46,306 bases of DNA from Flavobacterium collinsii. GTDB lineage: Bacteria; Bacteroidota; Bacteroidia; Flavobacteriales; Flavobacteriaceae. The stretch lies in the NCBI RefSeq assembly GCF_902804485.1, contig NZ_CADCST010000108.1, positions 1 through 46,306 of the forward strand, read 5' to 3'. The number at the start of each line of letters is the position of its first letter. Positions within the stretch are counted from its first letter, which is position 1. The position numbers and the translations under genes are program-made. The notes below the pieces were generated by a model. It was not told where the DNA came from. It worked only from the letters and a program-made list of their open reading frames with translations, and did not search any database. Below are positions 16,540 to 24,222 of this stretch, in pieces.

Positions 16540-17589
16540 CTATTGCATTTTGCTACTAAGTACTAAAACTTCATCCTGAAATGGCTGACGTAAGTTGACA
16601 AGGTTTAGAGCTTCCCTGAATTGTTGTAATTTATATGTGTTGGAGTAGCGGATTTTAAAATCTAATGACGAAGTATGATGAAGTATTATTTCAATACTTT
16701 CATTTTCTGATAAACGTCTAAATAGATAATAACATAATTTGTAGCTTTTTCCATCTGGTTTTTTTGTTGAAGCCTCACAAGCAATAAAATCATATTTGAA
16801 TTTTAAGTTGCTTTCCTCATCCGCTTTTAGATAGCCTTCATCACTTAGTGTATCAAAATCAAATTCGTCAATCAAAACTGAATGGTCGCATGAATGTTTT
16901 TTCTTTAGTATTTCACTTAGCTCATTTATGTGATCCGAAATGTCTATTCCATGATAAATTTCATTTTCCAGTTCCTCTAATTTAGAATAATTAGTGAAAT
17001 ATAGAACATAAAGATATACAAGTTGGTTGGTAGTCAGCGACTCTTTGTCGAGGTTATCTAAAAGATAATAGTAAGTCCAAAAATTTGGTGTAAGGTTATG
17101 TAGAGTCCACTTACTTATTGTTTCATCTAAAAGATTAATAAACTTGTTTCTTATAAAATATTTTGAAATCAGGTCATCGTGCTGGGCAAGTAATCTGCTT
17201 AATGTCTTTCTTTCGATAACATGAATTTTGTAAAATCTGTCTCTCTTAACTTTTTCAAGCCATTCTCTGGCATTGTTAGTAAGGTACGAAGAAATAAAGA
17301 ATACTATATGTTGCGGTTTTTCCGCATCGGCCCATGCTATTTTTGAATTTAGTTCTGAGGGTGGAACCCCTTTTTCATATCTCTTACATTCAAAAAAGAA
17401 CTTTTCATTGAATGTACCAAGCACCCCATTCGAAAAGGAGAAATCTGCCTCTATGTCTCTTCCATTATCGGCTCCACCTTGTCTCCAGGTTATCGATGTA
17501 AAGCCATGCTTAATCAAAAGCTCGAAGGATAACTCTTCGAACTGATCAGGAGTTAATTGATTAAAATCTATATGTTTTTCTAATGACAT
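16540..17589 (-). CDS. Mrr-type restriction endonuclease-like protein
   Basis: The 349-aa protein begins with an Mrr-catalytic-type domain: LTPDQFEELSFELLIKHGF (12-30), then GGADNGRDIEAD with Asp45, then FFFECKRY with Glu67 and Lys69. These are the catalytic D and ExK residues of the PD-(D/E)XK fold. The C-terminal two-thirds are helical, without recognisable motifs, and may sense the target or trigger. Mrr_cat domains occur in type IV restriction enzymes and as effectors in many defence systems. It is upstream of the other minus-strand nuclease-like gene and divergent from the small regulator at 17980. Confidence 0.8.
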   Translation of the reverse strand: MSLEKHIDFNQLTPDQFEELSFELLIKHGFTSITWRQGGADNGRDIEADFSFSNGVLGTFNEKFFFECKRYEKGVPPSELNSKIAWADAEKPQHIVFFISSYLTNNAREWLEKVKRDRFYKIHVIERKTLSRLLAQHDDLISKYFIRNKFINLLDETISKWTLHNLTPNFWTYYYLLDNLDKESLTTNQLVYLYVLYFTNYSKLEELENEIYHGIDISDHINELSEILKKKHSCDHSVLIDEFDFDTLSDEGYLKADEESNLKFKYDFIACEASTKKPDGKSYKLCYYLFRRLSENESIEIILHHTSSLDFKIRYSNTYKLQQFREALNLVNLRQPFQDEVLVLSSKMQ

Positions 17590-17979
17590 TTAAATTGTTT
17601 TAAGGAGTATTTTAAAATAACCTTGTAAAAATAATAGAGTTTTGTCCTAATATATGTCAGATGAGCGGAAAAATCTTTCATTTAATAGTTTTGTTTTTTC
17701 TCGTCAATACCTGTTGTCTTGAAATAAATAGATTTATTTTTGTACCATTTGCTTTTAAGTTATTGATTTACAGATATTGTTAGTTTTGAAGAAGTAAACT
17801 AACTCCTCAAATTATAAAATGGTCTATATTATGGACATATTATGTCCATGAAAATTCCAAATATCAGTCTTACCTTTGAAAGGATAATTAATAAGTGGAG
17901 TTATTTGATTATGAATCAAAAAAAGTAAGAAAAGATATTTTCTTGTTGTGCCAGATTGTTGCATATGTATTTTATTTAA
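17590..17979. other. Divergent intergenic region with operator-like palindromes
   Basis: This 390-bp AT-rich gap lies between the Mrr-like gene (minus) and a small DNA-binding protein gene (plus). It holds two palindromes (17831-17849 and 17914-17930) and a TACCTTTG box at 17871-17878 that matches the Bacteroidetes -7 element for rightward transcription. No believable ORF was seen. Confidence 0.5.
17831..17849. promoter_or_regulatory. 19-bp perfect palindrome, putative operator
   Basis: ATGGACATA-T-TATGTCCAT ends about 22 bp before a TACCTTTG -7-like box and covers the place where the -33 element would be. A dimeric regulator could bind here, perhaps the small helix-turn-helix protein encoded just downstream. 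The regulator is not identified. Confidence 0.5.
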
Positions 17980-18267
17980 ATGATGATTGTTATGGATGAA
18001 AATATTACAAAAGAAGATTTAAGACAATTTGGTCTTCTTTTAACAGATAAAATGCAAACTATATTCAATGAAATGAATTATGTGCAAAAAGGGGCTTTGG
18101 AACCGGAGTGGCTTAAAAGTAAGGCGGTAAGAAAACTACTTGATATTTCTGCGGGCTCAGTGCAAAATCTTAGAACGACCCAAAAAATAAGATTTAGAAA
18201 AGTTTTGGGCTCTTATTATTACAGTAGAGAAGATATTCAAAAACTTTTTAGTGATGAAAAAAACTAA
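17980..18267 (+). CDS. Small helix-turn-helix protein of mobile-element type
   Basis: The 95-aa protein has a C-terminal half with the sequence pattern of Bacteroidetes element-borne helix-turn-helix/excisionase-like proteins: LKSKAVRKLLDISAGSVQNLR (about 50-70), then a YYYSREDIQKLF tail. The ATG at 17980 gives the longest form; ATG at 17992 (MDENITKEDL) is equally plausible. It overlaps the next gene and lies close to the integrase, so it may control excision or the nearby defence genes. Confidence 0.75.
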   Translation: MMIVMDENITKEDLRQFGLLLTDKMQTIFNEMNYVQKGALEPEWLKSKAVRKLLDISAGSVQNLRTTQKIRFRKVLGSYYYSREDIQKLFSDEKN

Positions 18268-18574
18268 GAGATTAAAAGAAAGCAATATCATGAAGTATCT
18301 TTCATTATATACTCAAGATCCACAGCTAAATGTCTGGCATCTATCCATTCTAACAGCAATATTAGGATTGGCGTATAGACAGAGGCAGGGAAGCAGGATT
18401 CAGGTCAGCCGCAGTAAGATTATGGAATTGTCACATGTGAACACTCTGCCAACATATCACAAGTATTTTAAACAGCTTCAGGATTTAGGGTATATAAAAT
18501 ACATTCCGTCTTATCATCCAGGTTATAAAAGTGAAGTTAAACTATCTAAAAAGAGGTTATCTCAAAATTTTTGA
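18254..18574 (+). CDS. Small integrase-linked winged-helix-like protein
   Basis: The protein of about 106 aa matches a conserved small family found beside helix-turn-helix proteins and integrases in Bacteroidetes elements; typical segments are LNVWHLSILTAILGL, ISRSKIM-like VSRSKIMELSHV and LPTYHKYFKQLQDLGYI. The start is ATG 18254, inside the end of the preceding gene, so the two are an operon. The stop codon is inside the left part of the following perfect hairpin, so the last residues are encoded by the terminator itself. It probably binds DNA; its exact role is unknown. Confidence 0.75.
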   Translation: MKKTKRLKESNIMKYLSLYTQDPQLNVWHLSILTAILGLAYRQRQGSRIQVSRSKIMELSHVNTLPTYHKYFKQLQDLGYIKYIPSYHPGYKSEVKLSKKRLSQNF

Positions 18575-18585
18575 GATAACCTCTT
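18551..18585. terminator. Strong bidirectional terminator hairpin
   Basis: A 17-bp perfect stem (arms 18551-18567 and 18569-18585) around AAGAGGTTATCTC lies between the convergent small gene and integrase gene. A and T tracts on both sides allow termination in both directions. Confidence 0.85.
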
Positions 18586-18614
18586 TGAGTTTCATTATTA
18601 TCTGAAATCAAATA

Positions 18615-19922
18615 TCAAGAAGTAATGTTATATTTCTTTTTGATTGCCTGAATTTCTTTTTCAAGTCTTCCAAGGATCGCTAAATCGGGTTTTGTCATCT
18701 TTGGTGCAGTTTTGTTCAGCTTTTTATTCAGAATGGACATTTCACGTCCAATCGTTGCCTGCTCAGTTATGGCATATGCTTCAGTCTGCTTTACCGAGGC
18801 GTGCCCAAGCAGTTCTTTAACTACATTTATAGGAACGTTGTTGTTTAGTGTGACCGTACTTCCAAAGGTTCGCCGTGCTATATGTGTATTTAATGTAAAT
18901 GGAAATCCGCATAAAATTGCAATCTCTTTAAGATACTCATTCATTTTCTGATTTGAAGAAACAGGCAGCACAGTACCACGTTGAATACACAGTGCATGTT
19001 CTTTGTATTTGTCAATTATTTTAAGCGCCTGCGGCAGGAGTGGGACATTTGTGGTAGAATTAGTTTTTTGTCTTTCAGACATAATCCAAAGGTTTCCGTC
19101 AATGCCTTCTTTAATATCGGTTTTCTTCAATTGATAAGCATCGATGTAAGCCAGTCCAGTGTAACATTGGAATACAAAGACATCTCTGACTACATTAAGC
19201 CTGTCCGTGGTAAAATAATGTCTCTCTAATTCATATAATTCTTGGGTAGTAAGCGGCTTTTTTACCATTTTTGTTTTTCGTCCCTTAAAGTTTTTGAAAG
19301 GATCTTTATTGATAATTTCCTTATCGATAGCGCGAATGACTATTTTTTTGAAATTAGCAATGTATTTAAGGGTTGTATTGTTGCTACAATCTCTAACTGT
19401 CCTAAGGTAAAATTCAAAGTCTTTTATGAATTCGAGATTCAGATCTATAAATTCAATTTCATCTCTTTTAAACTTAAATTTAATAAAGGCTGTTAAGTGA
19501 TTTTTAGTAATGGTAAATCGGTCAAGAGTTCCTTTTGCGTATCCTTTTCCAAGGAGTGCCTTCATTTCATCGTTGTGTTTTTGAAATTCTTCAAGTACCT
19601 TAATTCTTGGTGCAATTCTTCCGAGGATGTGATCCATAATTTTTTCAGCGGTTATGGACTTTCCGCTGTACATCATTTCTGTTTTGATTTCATTGATTTT
19701 TAATGTCAGTGAATCCAGAAAGAAATTTAAAGACTTTGCATCTTCTTTTAACCCGACTGCCCGTTCGGCTTTTTGATCCCACCTGGTAATGTCCCATTTT
19801 CTTTTTGTGGATGCTTCCTTGGGAATGCTGTCTACGGTTATTCTGAAATAAACCGTTCTAATTTTACTCTCATTGCGGGGTATTTTCAAAAAGAAAACCA
19901 ACCCAAAACTGTTTTCTAACAT
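18615..19922 (-). CDS. Tyrosine recombinase/integrase of Bacteroidetes type
   Basis: The 435-aa protein has an N-terminal Arm-DNA-binding domain, a SAM-like core-binding domain (about 110-215) and a catalytic domain. The catalytic boxes show TGLAYIDA (255-262), where the group commonly has Ala instead of the Arg of TGLR, His347 and Arg350 in HIARRTF, His374 in LLGHASVKQT, and the nucleophile Tyr383 in EAYAI. All later residues are intact, so it could be active. It reads away from tRNA-Tyr, and its 5' end is 290 bp from the tRNA 3' end, the usual arrangement for elements that insert into tRNA genes. It probably integrated this island. Confidence 0.93.
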   Translation of the reverse strand: MLENSFGLVFFLKIPRNESKIRTVYFRITVDSIPKEASTKRKWDITRWDQKAERAVGLKEDAKSLNFFLDSLTLKINEIKTEMMYSGKSITAEKIMDHILGRIAPRIKVLEEFQKHNDEMKALLGKGYAKGTLDRFTITKNHLTAFIKFKFKRDEIEFIDLNLEFIKDFEFYLRTVRDCSNNTTLKYIANFKKIVIRAIDKEIINKDPFKNFKGRKTKMVKKPLTTQELYELERHYFTTDRLNVVRDVFVFQCYTGLAYIDAYQLKKTDIKEGIDGNLWIMSERQKTNSTTNVPLLPQALKIIDKYKEHALCIQRGTVLPVSSNQKMNEYLKEIAILCGFPFTLNTHIARRTFGSTVTLNNNVPINVVKELLGHASVKQTEAYAITEQATIGREMSILNKKLNKTAPKMTKPDLAILGRLEKEIQAIKKKYNITS

Positions 19923-19974
19923 AATTCAGCTTTTTAGATTAATAAATGTAGAATTATAGCATCAAAAAAACAAG

Positions 19975-19992
19975 TCGTTAACCTCGTTAACC
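19975..19992. repeat. Tandem 9-bp repeat upstream of integrase
   Basis: TCGTTAACC occurs twice head to tail, about 50 bp upstream of the integrase start. The unit contains the palindrome GTTAAC. It may be an arm-type recombination site or an operator on the integrase promoter. Confidence 0.5.
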
Positions 19993-20021
19993 CCTTTGTT
20001 TATAAGGGATTTGTTCAAATT

Positions 20022-20069
20022 CTGTGGCACATTTTCGCGGAACTTAAAAGTGCCACGATTTTGCCACAG
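20022..20069. repeat. Clustered GTGGCA/TGCCAC sites between integrase and tRNA
   Basis: Within 48 bp there are CTGTGGCAC at 20022-20030, GTGCCAC at 20050-20056 and TGCCACAG at 20062-20069. The first pairs as an inverted repeat with both later ones. The cluster is in the expected att region and is a candidate integrase or excisionase binding array. Confidence 0.5.
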
Positions 20070-20112
20070 AGATTTTGTTCGGTTTTAAAAAATCTGAAAA
20101 GCAGTATAAAAG

Positions 20113-20149
20113 AAAAAAGCCTGCGAATCTTACGATTTGCAGGCTTTAC
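20113..20149 (-). terminator. Terminator downstream of tRNA-Tyr
   Basis: A long stem (AAAGCCTGCGAATC pairing with GATTTGCAGGCTTT, one mismatch) with a TTAC loop lies 66 bp past the tRNA 3' end. On the minus strand it is followed by a T-rich tract. It most likely ends the tRNA-Tyr transcript. Confidence 0.8.
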
Positions 20150-20214
20150 CACGTTTTTTGAGGGTTTTTGAAAAGATTGAAAAACTTTCGTTTCGGCTTC
20201 TTTTACCCTTTTTG

Positions 20215-20295
20215 TGGGGAGAGCAGGATTCGAACCTGCGAAGTTCACACAGCAGATTTACAGTCTGCCCTCGTTGGCCGCTTGAGTATCTCCCC
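20215..20295 (-). tRNA. tRNA-Tyr (anticodon GTA)
   Basis: On the minus strand the gene starts GGGGAGA, which pairs with TCTCCCC at the 3' end, and has a discriminator A. The anticodon loop is CTGTAAA with GTA at complement 20259-20261. The T arm GCAGGTTCGAATCCTGC is perfect, and the variable arm is long as expected for bacterial tRNA-Tyr. The CCA end is not fully encoded. The 3' end faces the integrase, which marks it as the likely integration target. Confidence 0.97.
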
Positions 20296-20334
20296 GAAGC
20301 TTGTATTGTTGCGCTTTGTTATTCTAAGCGGTTG

Positions 20335-20365
20335 CAAATATAGGAACGTTTTCCATGTTTACAAA
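20335..20365 (-). promoter_or_regulatory. Consensus Bacteroidetes promoter of tRNA-Tyr
   Basis: On the minus strand TTTG (20362-20365) is separated by exactly 19 bp from TATATTTG (20335-20342), a perfect match to the Bacteroidetes sigma-ABfr pattern. The tRNA begins about 40 bp downstream. Confidence 0.85.
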
Positions 20366-20853
20366 CAAAAAATGCACTTAATTTAAGGTTATTTTAAAGT
20401 TATTTTTTAATTCATTGGAATTGAATAAAATAAAAAATACCTTTTTTTGATGTTTTTTGGATTTATTTTTAAAAGTAGGATTATTCCTTTGGTTTTATTG
20501 TGGTCTTTTAGCCTTGCATTTAGAGCGATTAAGTGTTTAGCAGGCGTTTTTCCTGAGGTATCGGGGAAAAGAATACGAAATAAATCTATTTGGTATTCTT
20601 TAGTAATTACTATCTGTTAAGAAAAATAAGCTTGTTCCTGTTTTCAGGTTAAGTTTCTTTATCAGTATTACTTTTTCCGGATCTAAGCGTTGAAAAATAT
20701 AAATTCTGGTTGTGGTGTCAAAAAAAGGAATTTGTGCAGCAGATACCTGTAATTTTTCTTTATGCATTCCTTCTTAATCTCTTCCCTTTAATATTTTCCT
20801 TTAATATTTTCCTTTGTGAATGAAGGTTCAATCCTTTGGTGTAGCGTAAAAAC
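20366..20853. other. Intergenic, no gene seen
   Basis: Nearly 500 bp of AT-rich sequence between tRNA-Tyr and the TlpA-like gene. It holds a short tandem repeat near 20787-20815 (unit CCTTTAATATTTT). I saw no ORF with coding character on either strand; it may contain decayed sequence. Confidence 0.4.
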
Positions 20854-20882
20854 AAAAAAATCTCCACTAGGGAGATTTTTTT
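20854..20882 (-). terminator. Terminator of the TlpA-like gene
   Basis: AAAAAAATCTCC-ACTA-GGGAGATTTTTTT forms a short GC-containing stem flanked by A and T tracts. It is 20 bp past the end of the minus-strand TlpA-like gene and could work in both directions. Confidence 0.8.
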
Positions 20883-20902
20883 GTTTATTCTGTGTATTGC
20901 TA

Positions 20903-22069
20903 TTATTTGGCTAAAAGCTCTACTATTTTTGCTTTTAATTCAGGACCTCTTAAGTCCTGCGCAACTACTTTTCCTGACGCATCAAGTATAAAAGTTGCCG
21001 GAATAGACTCTACTCCGTATTGTTTTGCAATTGGTTCATCCCAAAATTTTAAATTTGAAACTTGTGTCCAGACTAATCCATCTTTTGCGATAGCTTCTTT
21101 CCAGGCAGCAGCTTCTTTGTCTAATGAGACTCCAATAATATTTAAACCTTTAGCGTGTAGTTCTTTGTAAATAGCTACAACGTTAGGGTTTTCTTTTCTA
21201 CATGGTCCGCACCATGATGCCCAGAAATCAACGATAGTTACTTTACCTAAGCTTTCTTTAAGCGAAACTACTTTTCCTTCCGGATTAGGAGCTGAAAAAT
21301 CTGCTCTTCATTTAGGGCTTCCAACAGGAGCTGCTGATGCACCAACTGCAGGATTCTTCATTTGTCCTAATTTTGTTTTGATTTCTTTACCTGGAGAAGA
21401 GTTTTTTAAAGACTCGTCTAAAGAGTTGTATAAACCTTCAGCTTTTTTGATATCAGTGCTTGGGTCGTTAATCATACTTTGAATGATTAAAGCAGAGATA
21501 AACGCTTTTGGGTGAGTTTCAGCGTAAGCTAAATATTTCTTTTTAGAATTTTCCTGAACTTCTGTTTGAAGTGTCATGTATTGTTTCATCAAGCCGTTGA
21601 TAGTTGCTGTATCTTGTGCTTGTTGAGCTTGTTGCATTTTTTGAGTGTTTTTCTTTTGGAAATCAACTAAACTTTTTTGAGTTTTAGTCATGTCCTCATT
21701 GAATTTTACATACTCGTCATTGTTGTAAGTTCCAGAAATTTTAGATTTGTGGATACTGTCTTTGTCAACTGTAACAGTGATTTCTCCAGTTTCTAAGATA
21801 AAAGGAATTGGACCGTTAGCCCCCTGTACAATTAAAGTATGGAAAGCTGGTTCCTTTACTTTTCCTTTTATTTCAAATTTTCCGTTTTCAACTTTTACCG
21901 TATCAAGAGATACAGCCATTTTTGTTGTTGGATCCTGACCTTGAAGAATGATAGTTTTTCCGTTTTCGATACCTGTTGCAGTTCCTGTAATTAGGTATTC
22001 TCCGTCTTTAACTTTGCTGCATGAAATAATCGCTACAGAAGCAGTTAGTAAAAAAAGTATTTTTTTCAT
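20903..22069 (-). pseudogene. TlpA-like thiol-disulfide lipoprotein gene with in-frame TGA
   Basis: The gene begins MKKILFLLTASVAIISCSK, a lipoprotein signal with lipobox Cys17. A DUF4369-like N-terminal domain follows (GTATGIENGKTIILQ). The first open stretch is 253 codons and ends GSPK at TGA 21308-21310. Reading on in the same frame gives a complete thioredoxin-like domain: DFSAPNPEGK, VDFWASWCGPCRKENP with the CGPC redox pair, the cis-Pro region SIPATFIL, and LVELLAK-type end (VELLAK) at 20903. The intact protein would have about 388 residues, normal for this family of periplasmic thiol-disulfide oxidoreductases. As it stands, the product lacks its redox domain, unless the stop is a sequencing error. 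Confidence 0.85.
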
Positions 22070-22103
22070 TATAAAAAATTAATTAGTTAATTGATTTGTG
22101 CAA

Positions 22104-22111
22104 CAAAAGTA
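22104..22111 (-). promoter_or_regulatory. Putative -7 element of TlpA-like gene
   Basis: TACTTTTG on the minus strand fits TANNTTTG and lies about 35 bp upstream of the start codon. The -33 TTTG is not well conserved. Confidence 0.5.
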
Positions 22112-22276
22112 TCTAAAATTATAAAACTTAAAGAATTTTGGAACCTAAAATTTTGTTATAGTTTTTTTTGATTTAATTCTCATGTAATCAGTGTGTTTAC
22201 TGGTTTTATTTGATTTAAAACTCTTAATTATATTGTTATTATGAAAATAAATAACGTTTTTTTTAATTTTTATGCA

Positions 22277-22308
22277 TAAAAAAAGCACTCTTGTGAGAGA
22301 GTGCTTTT
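22277..22308 (-). terminator. Terminator of the DnaJ-KTSC gene
   Basis: A perfect 11-bp stem (AAAAGCACTCT/AGAGTGCTTTT) lies 20 bp past the minus-strand stop and is followed on that strand by a run of T residues. Confidence 0.9.
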
Positions 22309-22328
22309 GGAAATATTTTGGTATAAAT

Positions 22329-22769
22329 CTATTCTTGATTTGTTTTCTTTCTCCATGTGAAAGAGTTCAAAATATGTCTTTTTGCAAATCTTCCAGGAGA
22401 ATCTGCATTTACCATTTTAACATAAGTTGCTTTAGGAACACTGATGTATTCGTAAACGCTTCCATTAGAGAAATCTATAATTAAACGACCTTCAACAAAT
22501 TTATAATCAGTAATTGAACAAGTCGAAATCGTTTCAGTGTATTCTGGTAAATTAAGTTTAATCGTTTCAGGATTAATACTTACCAAGAAGTGATAAGCCT
22601 CAATAATAGCTTTACTTTTTTCTTCTGCCGCTTTTAAACCAGCATCATCACCTTGAAATTTATCAGGATGAGATTCTTTCATCGCATTACGATAGATTGT
22701 TTTTAAATCTTTTAATTCAGCAGTTTTGTCTACGTTTAGTAACTTGCGGTATTCAACTATTTTTTTCAT
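22329..22769 (-). CDS. J-domain and KTSC-domain protein
   Basis: The 146-aa protein has a short DnaJ-type J domain at the N-terminus (HPD in AMKESHPDKF, about 34-36) and a KTSC domain in the C-terminal half (FSNGSVYEYISVPKATYVKMVNA). The J domain would stimulate the ATPase of DnaK; KTSC domains occur in small proteins thought to bind nucleic acid or lysyl-tRNA synthetase. No zinc-binding or C-terminal DnaJ domains are present. It is monocistronic with its own terminator. A TACCTTTG box on the minus strand at 22840-22847 may be its -7 element. Confidence 0.88.
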   Translation of the reverse strand: MKKIVEYRKLLNVDKTAELKDLKTIYRNAMKESHPDKFQGDDAGLKAAEEKSKAIIEAYHFLVSINPETIKLNLPEYTETISTCSITDYKFVEGRLIIDFSNGSVYEYISVPKATYVKMVNADSPGRFAKRHILNSFTWRKKTNQE

Positions 22770-23102
22770 AAATAAAAGGTAACTTCTTGTCTATTAGTTT
22801 GAAATGAGTGTTTTTTACTTCAAAACGACAAATTTTTTGCAAAGGTACACTTTTTTTTAACTTTTTAGATTTGATCGAAAAAATAATCAAAAAAATAAAG
22901 GTTTAGCAGTTAAGTATTAGGCGTTAAATGATATCTGACGCCTGAAATAGTTTCATTTTACCCCAAATGCCGTTTTTTTTATCCAGGTGAAGGAATAAAA
23001 AACGCAAAGTTTGCAAAGGAGAAAACTTTGCAAACTTTGCGTTGTATTACATATATAATGTTTAGGTGTGGGATTTTTTACACCTATCGGAATAAATTTC
23101 CT
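22770..23102. other. Intergenic with long palindrome
   Basis: This 333-bp gap contains the -7-like CAAAGGTA (minus) at 22840-22847 and the 43-bp hairpin described separately. No gene was seen. Confidence 0.5.
23001..23043. repeat. Perfect 18-bp inverted repeat
   Basis: Arms AACGCAAAGTTTGCAAAG (23001-23018) and its exact complement (23026-23043) enclose a 7-nt loop. It lies 60 bp past the 3' end of the small gene at 23103 (minus). It could be a terminator or an intergenic repeat element; the arm contains the inner palindrome TTTGCAAA. Confidence 0.8.
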
Positions 23103-23354
23103 TTATTTATTTTCGGGCTTGTTATTGGCTTTATCAAAGTTCTTAGACTTCTTAGGGTATTTATCATAGCTAATATCGCTTGGATTTTCGATAATAGATT
23201 TAATTGTAATCCAATCGCCGATGTTGAAGTTCGAATGCGCGATTTTATAATCTAAAAGGTACTCACCGCAAAAATAGTTGTTGTTTTCATCTTTTTCTAT
23301 GATGCCGGTATAAACTCCTTTTTGCAACATTTTTTCGTGTGAATCTTTAGACAT
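23103..23354 (-). CDS. Small conserved hypothetical protein (83 aa)
   Basis: I do not recognise a named domain. The protein is hydrophilic, has the segment GVYTGIIEKDENNNYFCGEYLLDYKI and a central FNIGDWITIKSI that looks like a small beta-barrel (OB/SH3-like) strand pattern, and ends in a lysine- and asparagine-rich tail. Coding character and the divergent position relative to 23442 support a real gene. Confidence 0.6.
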   Translation of the reverse strand: MSKDSHEKMLQKGVYTGIIEKDENNNYFCGEYLLDYKIAHSNFNIGDWITIKSIIENPSDISYDKYPKKSKNFDKANNKPENK

Positions 23355-23430
23355 GACTTTCTTATTTTAAAATTGAAGGTACAAAGTTAATCAATTTATC
23401 TTTGTTTTAGGGAGTTCGTGACAATCTCAG

Positions 23431-23438
23431 TATATTTG
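23431..23438 (+). promoter_or_regulatory. TATATTTG -7 element next to a start codon
   Basis: TATATTTG ends only 3 bp before ATG 23442. If used, transcription would begin at or very near the start codon, giving a leaderless or nearly leaderless mRNA. No TTTG is seen at the standard -33 distance. Confidence 0.5.
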
Positions 23439-23441
23439 CAC

Positions 23442-23984
23442 ATGCAAAAAAACTTCAAGCCACATCCTAATTCGTTTAAAAATACCTTTTGTGTTTTTCA
23501 TGAAGTGCTTTCAAATGAAATTGAAGGTTTAAAAAAACAGTTTGAAAGCAAAGCCGGTAGTACCTATTATTATACAGAAGCGGGAATGTACAGAGTGTCG
23601 AATCACTGGGGAAGACTCGCTAACAGTAAATGGCGTTTGGTGGCTATGGAGCCGGAAACACCTTCGAAAACTAAAATAGGTTTTGCCGCCTGGAACGAAT
23701 TTCATCCTGATAATGCCGAAGAAAAACTCTATTATATTGAAGCCGATTTTGATAATAATAAGGTAACCTATCAGCACAGAAAAAACCCAAAATACGATGG
23801 GAAACCTGTTTTAAGAACCAGTTTTGAAACAACCAAACGCATCAAGCAGGTTCGGAATCTGCAACAACTGACTTCATGGGCAAAACATTTTGATTATGAC
23901 GACATAGAGGAGTTGAGGAAGAAAATTATCAACGAATTGATTTATACCGAGAAAACTTTAGAAGAAATTAAAAGGGAAATATAA
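23442..23984 (+). CDS. Conserved hypothetical protein (180 aa)
   Basis: The ORF is open from 23418, but ATG 23442 (MQKNFKPHPNSF) is the better start because a -7 promoter box overlaps the longer form. The protein is soluble, with W/Y-rich strands (MYRVSNHWGRLANSKWRLV) and a helical basic C-terminus (TTKRIKQVRNLQQL). I do not know its function. Its stop overlaps the next small gene (TAATG). Confidence 0.7.
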   Translation: MQKNFKPHPNSFKNTFCVFHEVLSNEIEGLKKQFESKAGSTYYYTEAGMYRVSNHWGRLANSKWRLVAMEPETPSKTKIGFAAWNEFHPDNAEEKLYYIEADFDNNKVTYQHRKNPKYDGKPVLRTSFETTKRIKQVRNLQQLTSWAKHFDYDDIEELRKKIINELIYTEKTLEEIKREI

Positions 23985-24127
23985 TGGGACGCAACAACGA
24001 AAGGAATATCAAAAAGCACAATGACAAATTGCACAAAGCCCAAAACAAAGTAAAACAGGCTGAAATTGCACGTAAAGAAAAGCTAAAAGAAATTATTAAA
24101 AAGTTTAACGAGAGTAAAGAGGAGTAA
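23984..24127 (+). CDS. Small basic protein (47 aa)
   Basis: The ATG shares a base with the stop of the preceding gene (TAATG), a sign of translational coupling. The product begins MGRNNERNIKKHNDKLHKAQ and is almost entirely Lys, Asn, Glu and Gln, so it should be a single charged helix. It is too short for domain recognition. Function unknown. Confidence 0.65.
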   Translation: MGRNNERNIKKHNDKLHKAQNKVKQAEIARKEKLKEIIKKFNESKEE

Positions 24128-24132
24128 AAAAA

Positions 24133-24202
24133 GTTTCAGGTTTCAGGTTTCAAGTTTTTATAGGAACCTGAAACCTGAAACTTGAAACCTGAAACCTGAA
24201 AC
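24133..24202. repeat. Heptamer GTTTCAG repeat forming a 22-bp inverted repeat
   Basis: Three GTTTCA(A)G units at 24133-24154 are exactly complementary to CTTGAAACCTGAAACCTGAAAC-type units at 24181-24202, with a further copy in the loop. Related words (CTTGAAACCTGAAAC) recur near 43682. It lies between two plus-strand genes and could be a terminator or a flavobacterial intergenic repeat. Confidence 0.8.
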
Positions 24203-24222
24203 AAAAAAATAGAACAACAGAC

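Noticed and set aside
21308..21310. TGA as a selenocysteine codon
   Set aside because: The position is outside the CGPC site, no SECIS-like hairpin is evident directly after it, and family members do not need Cys there.
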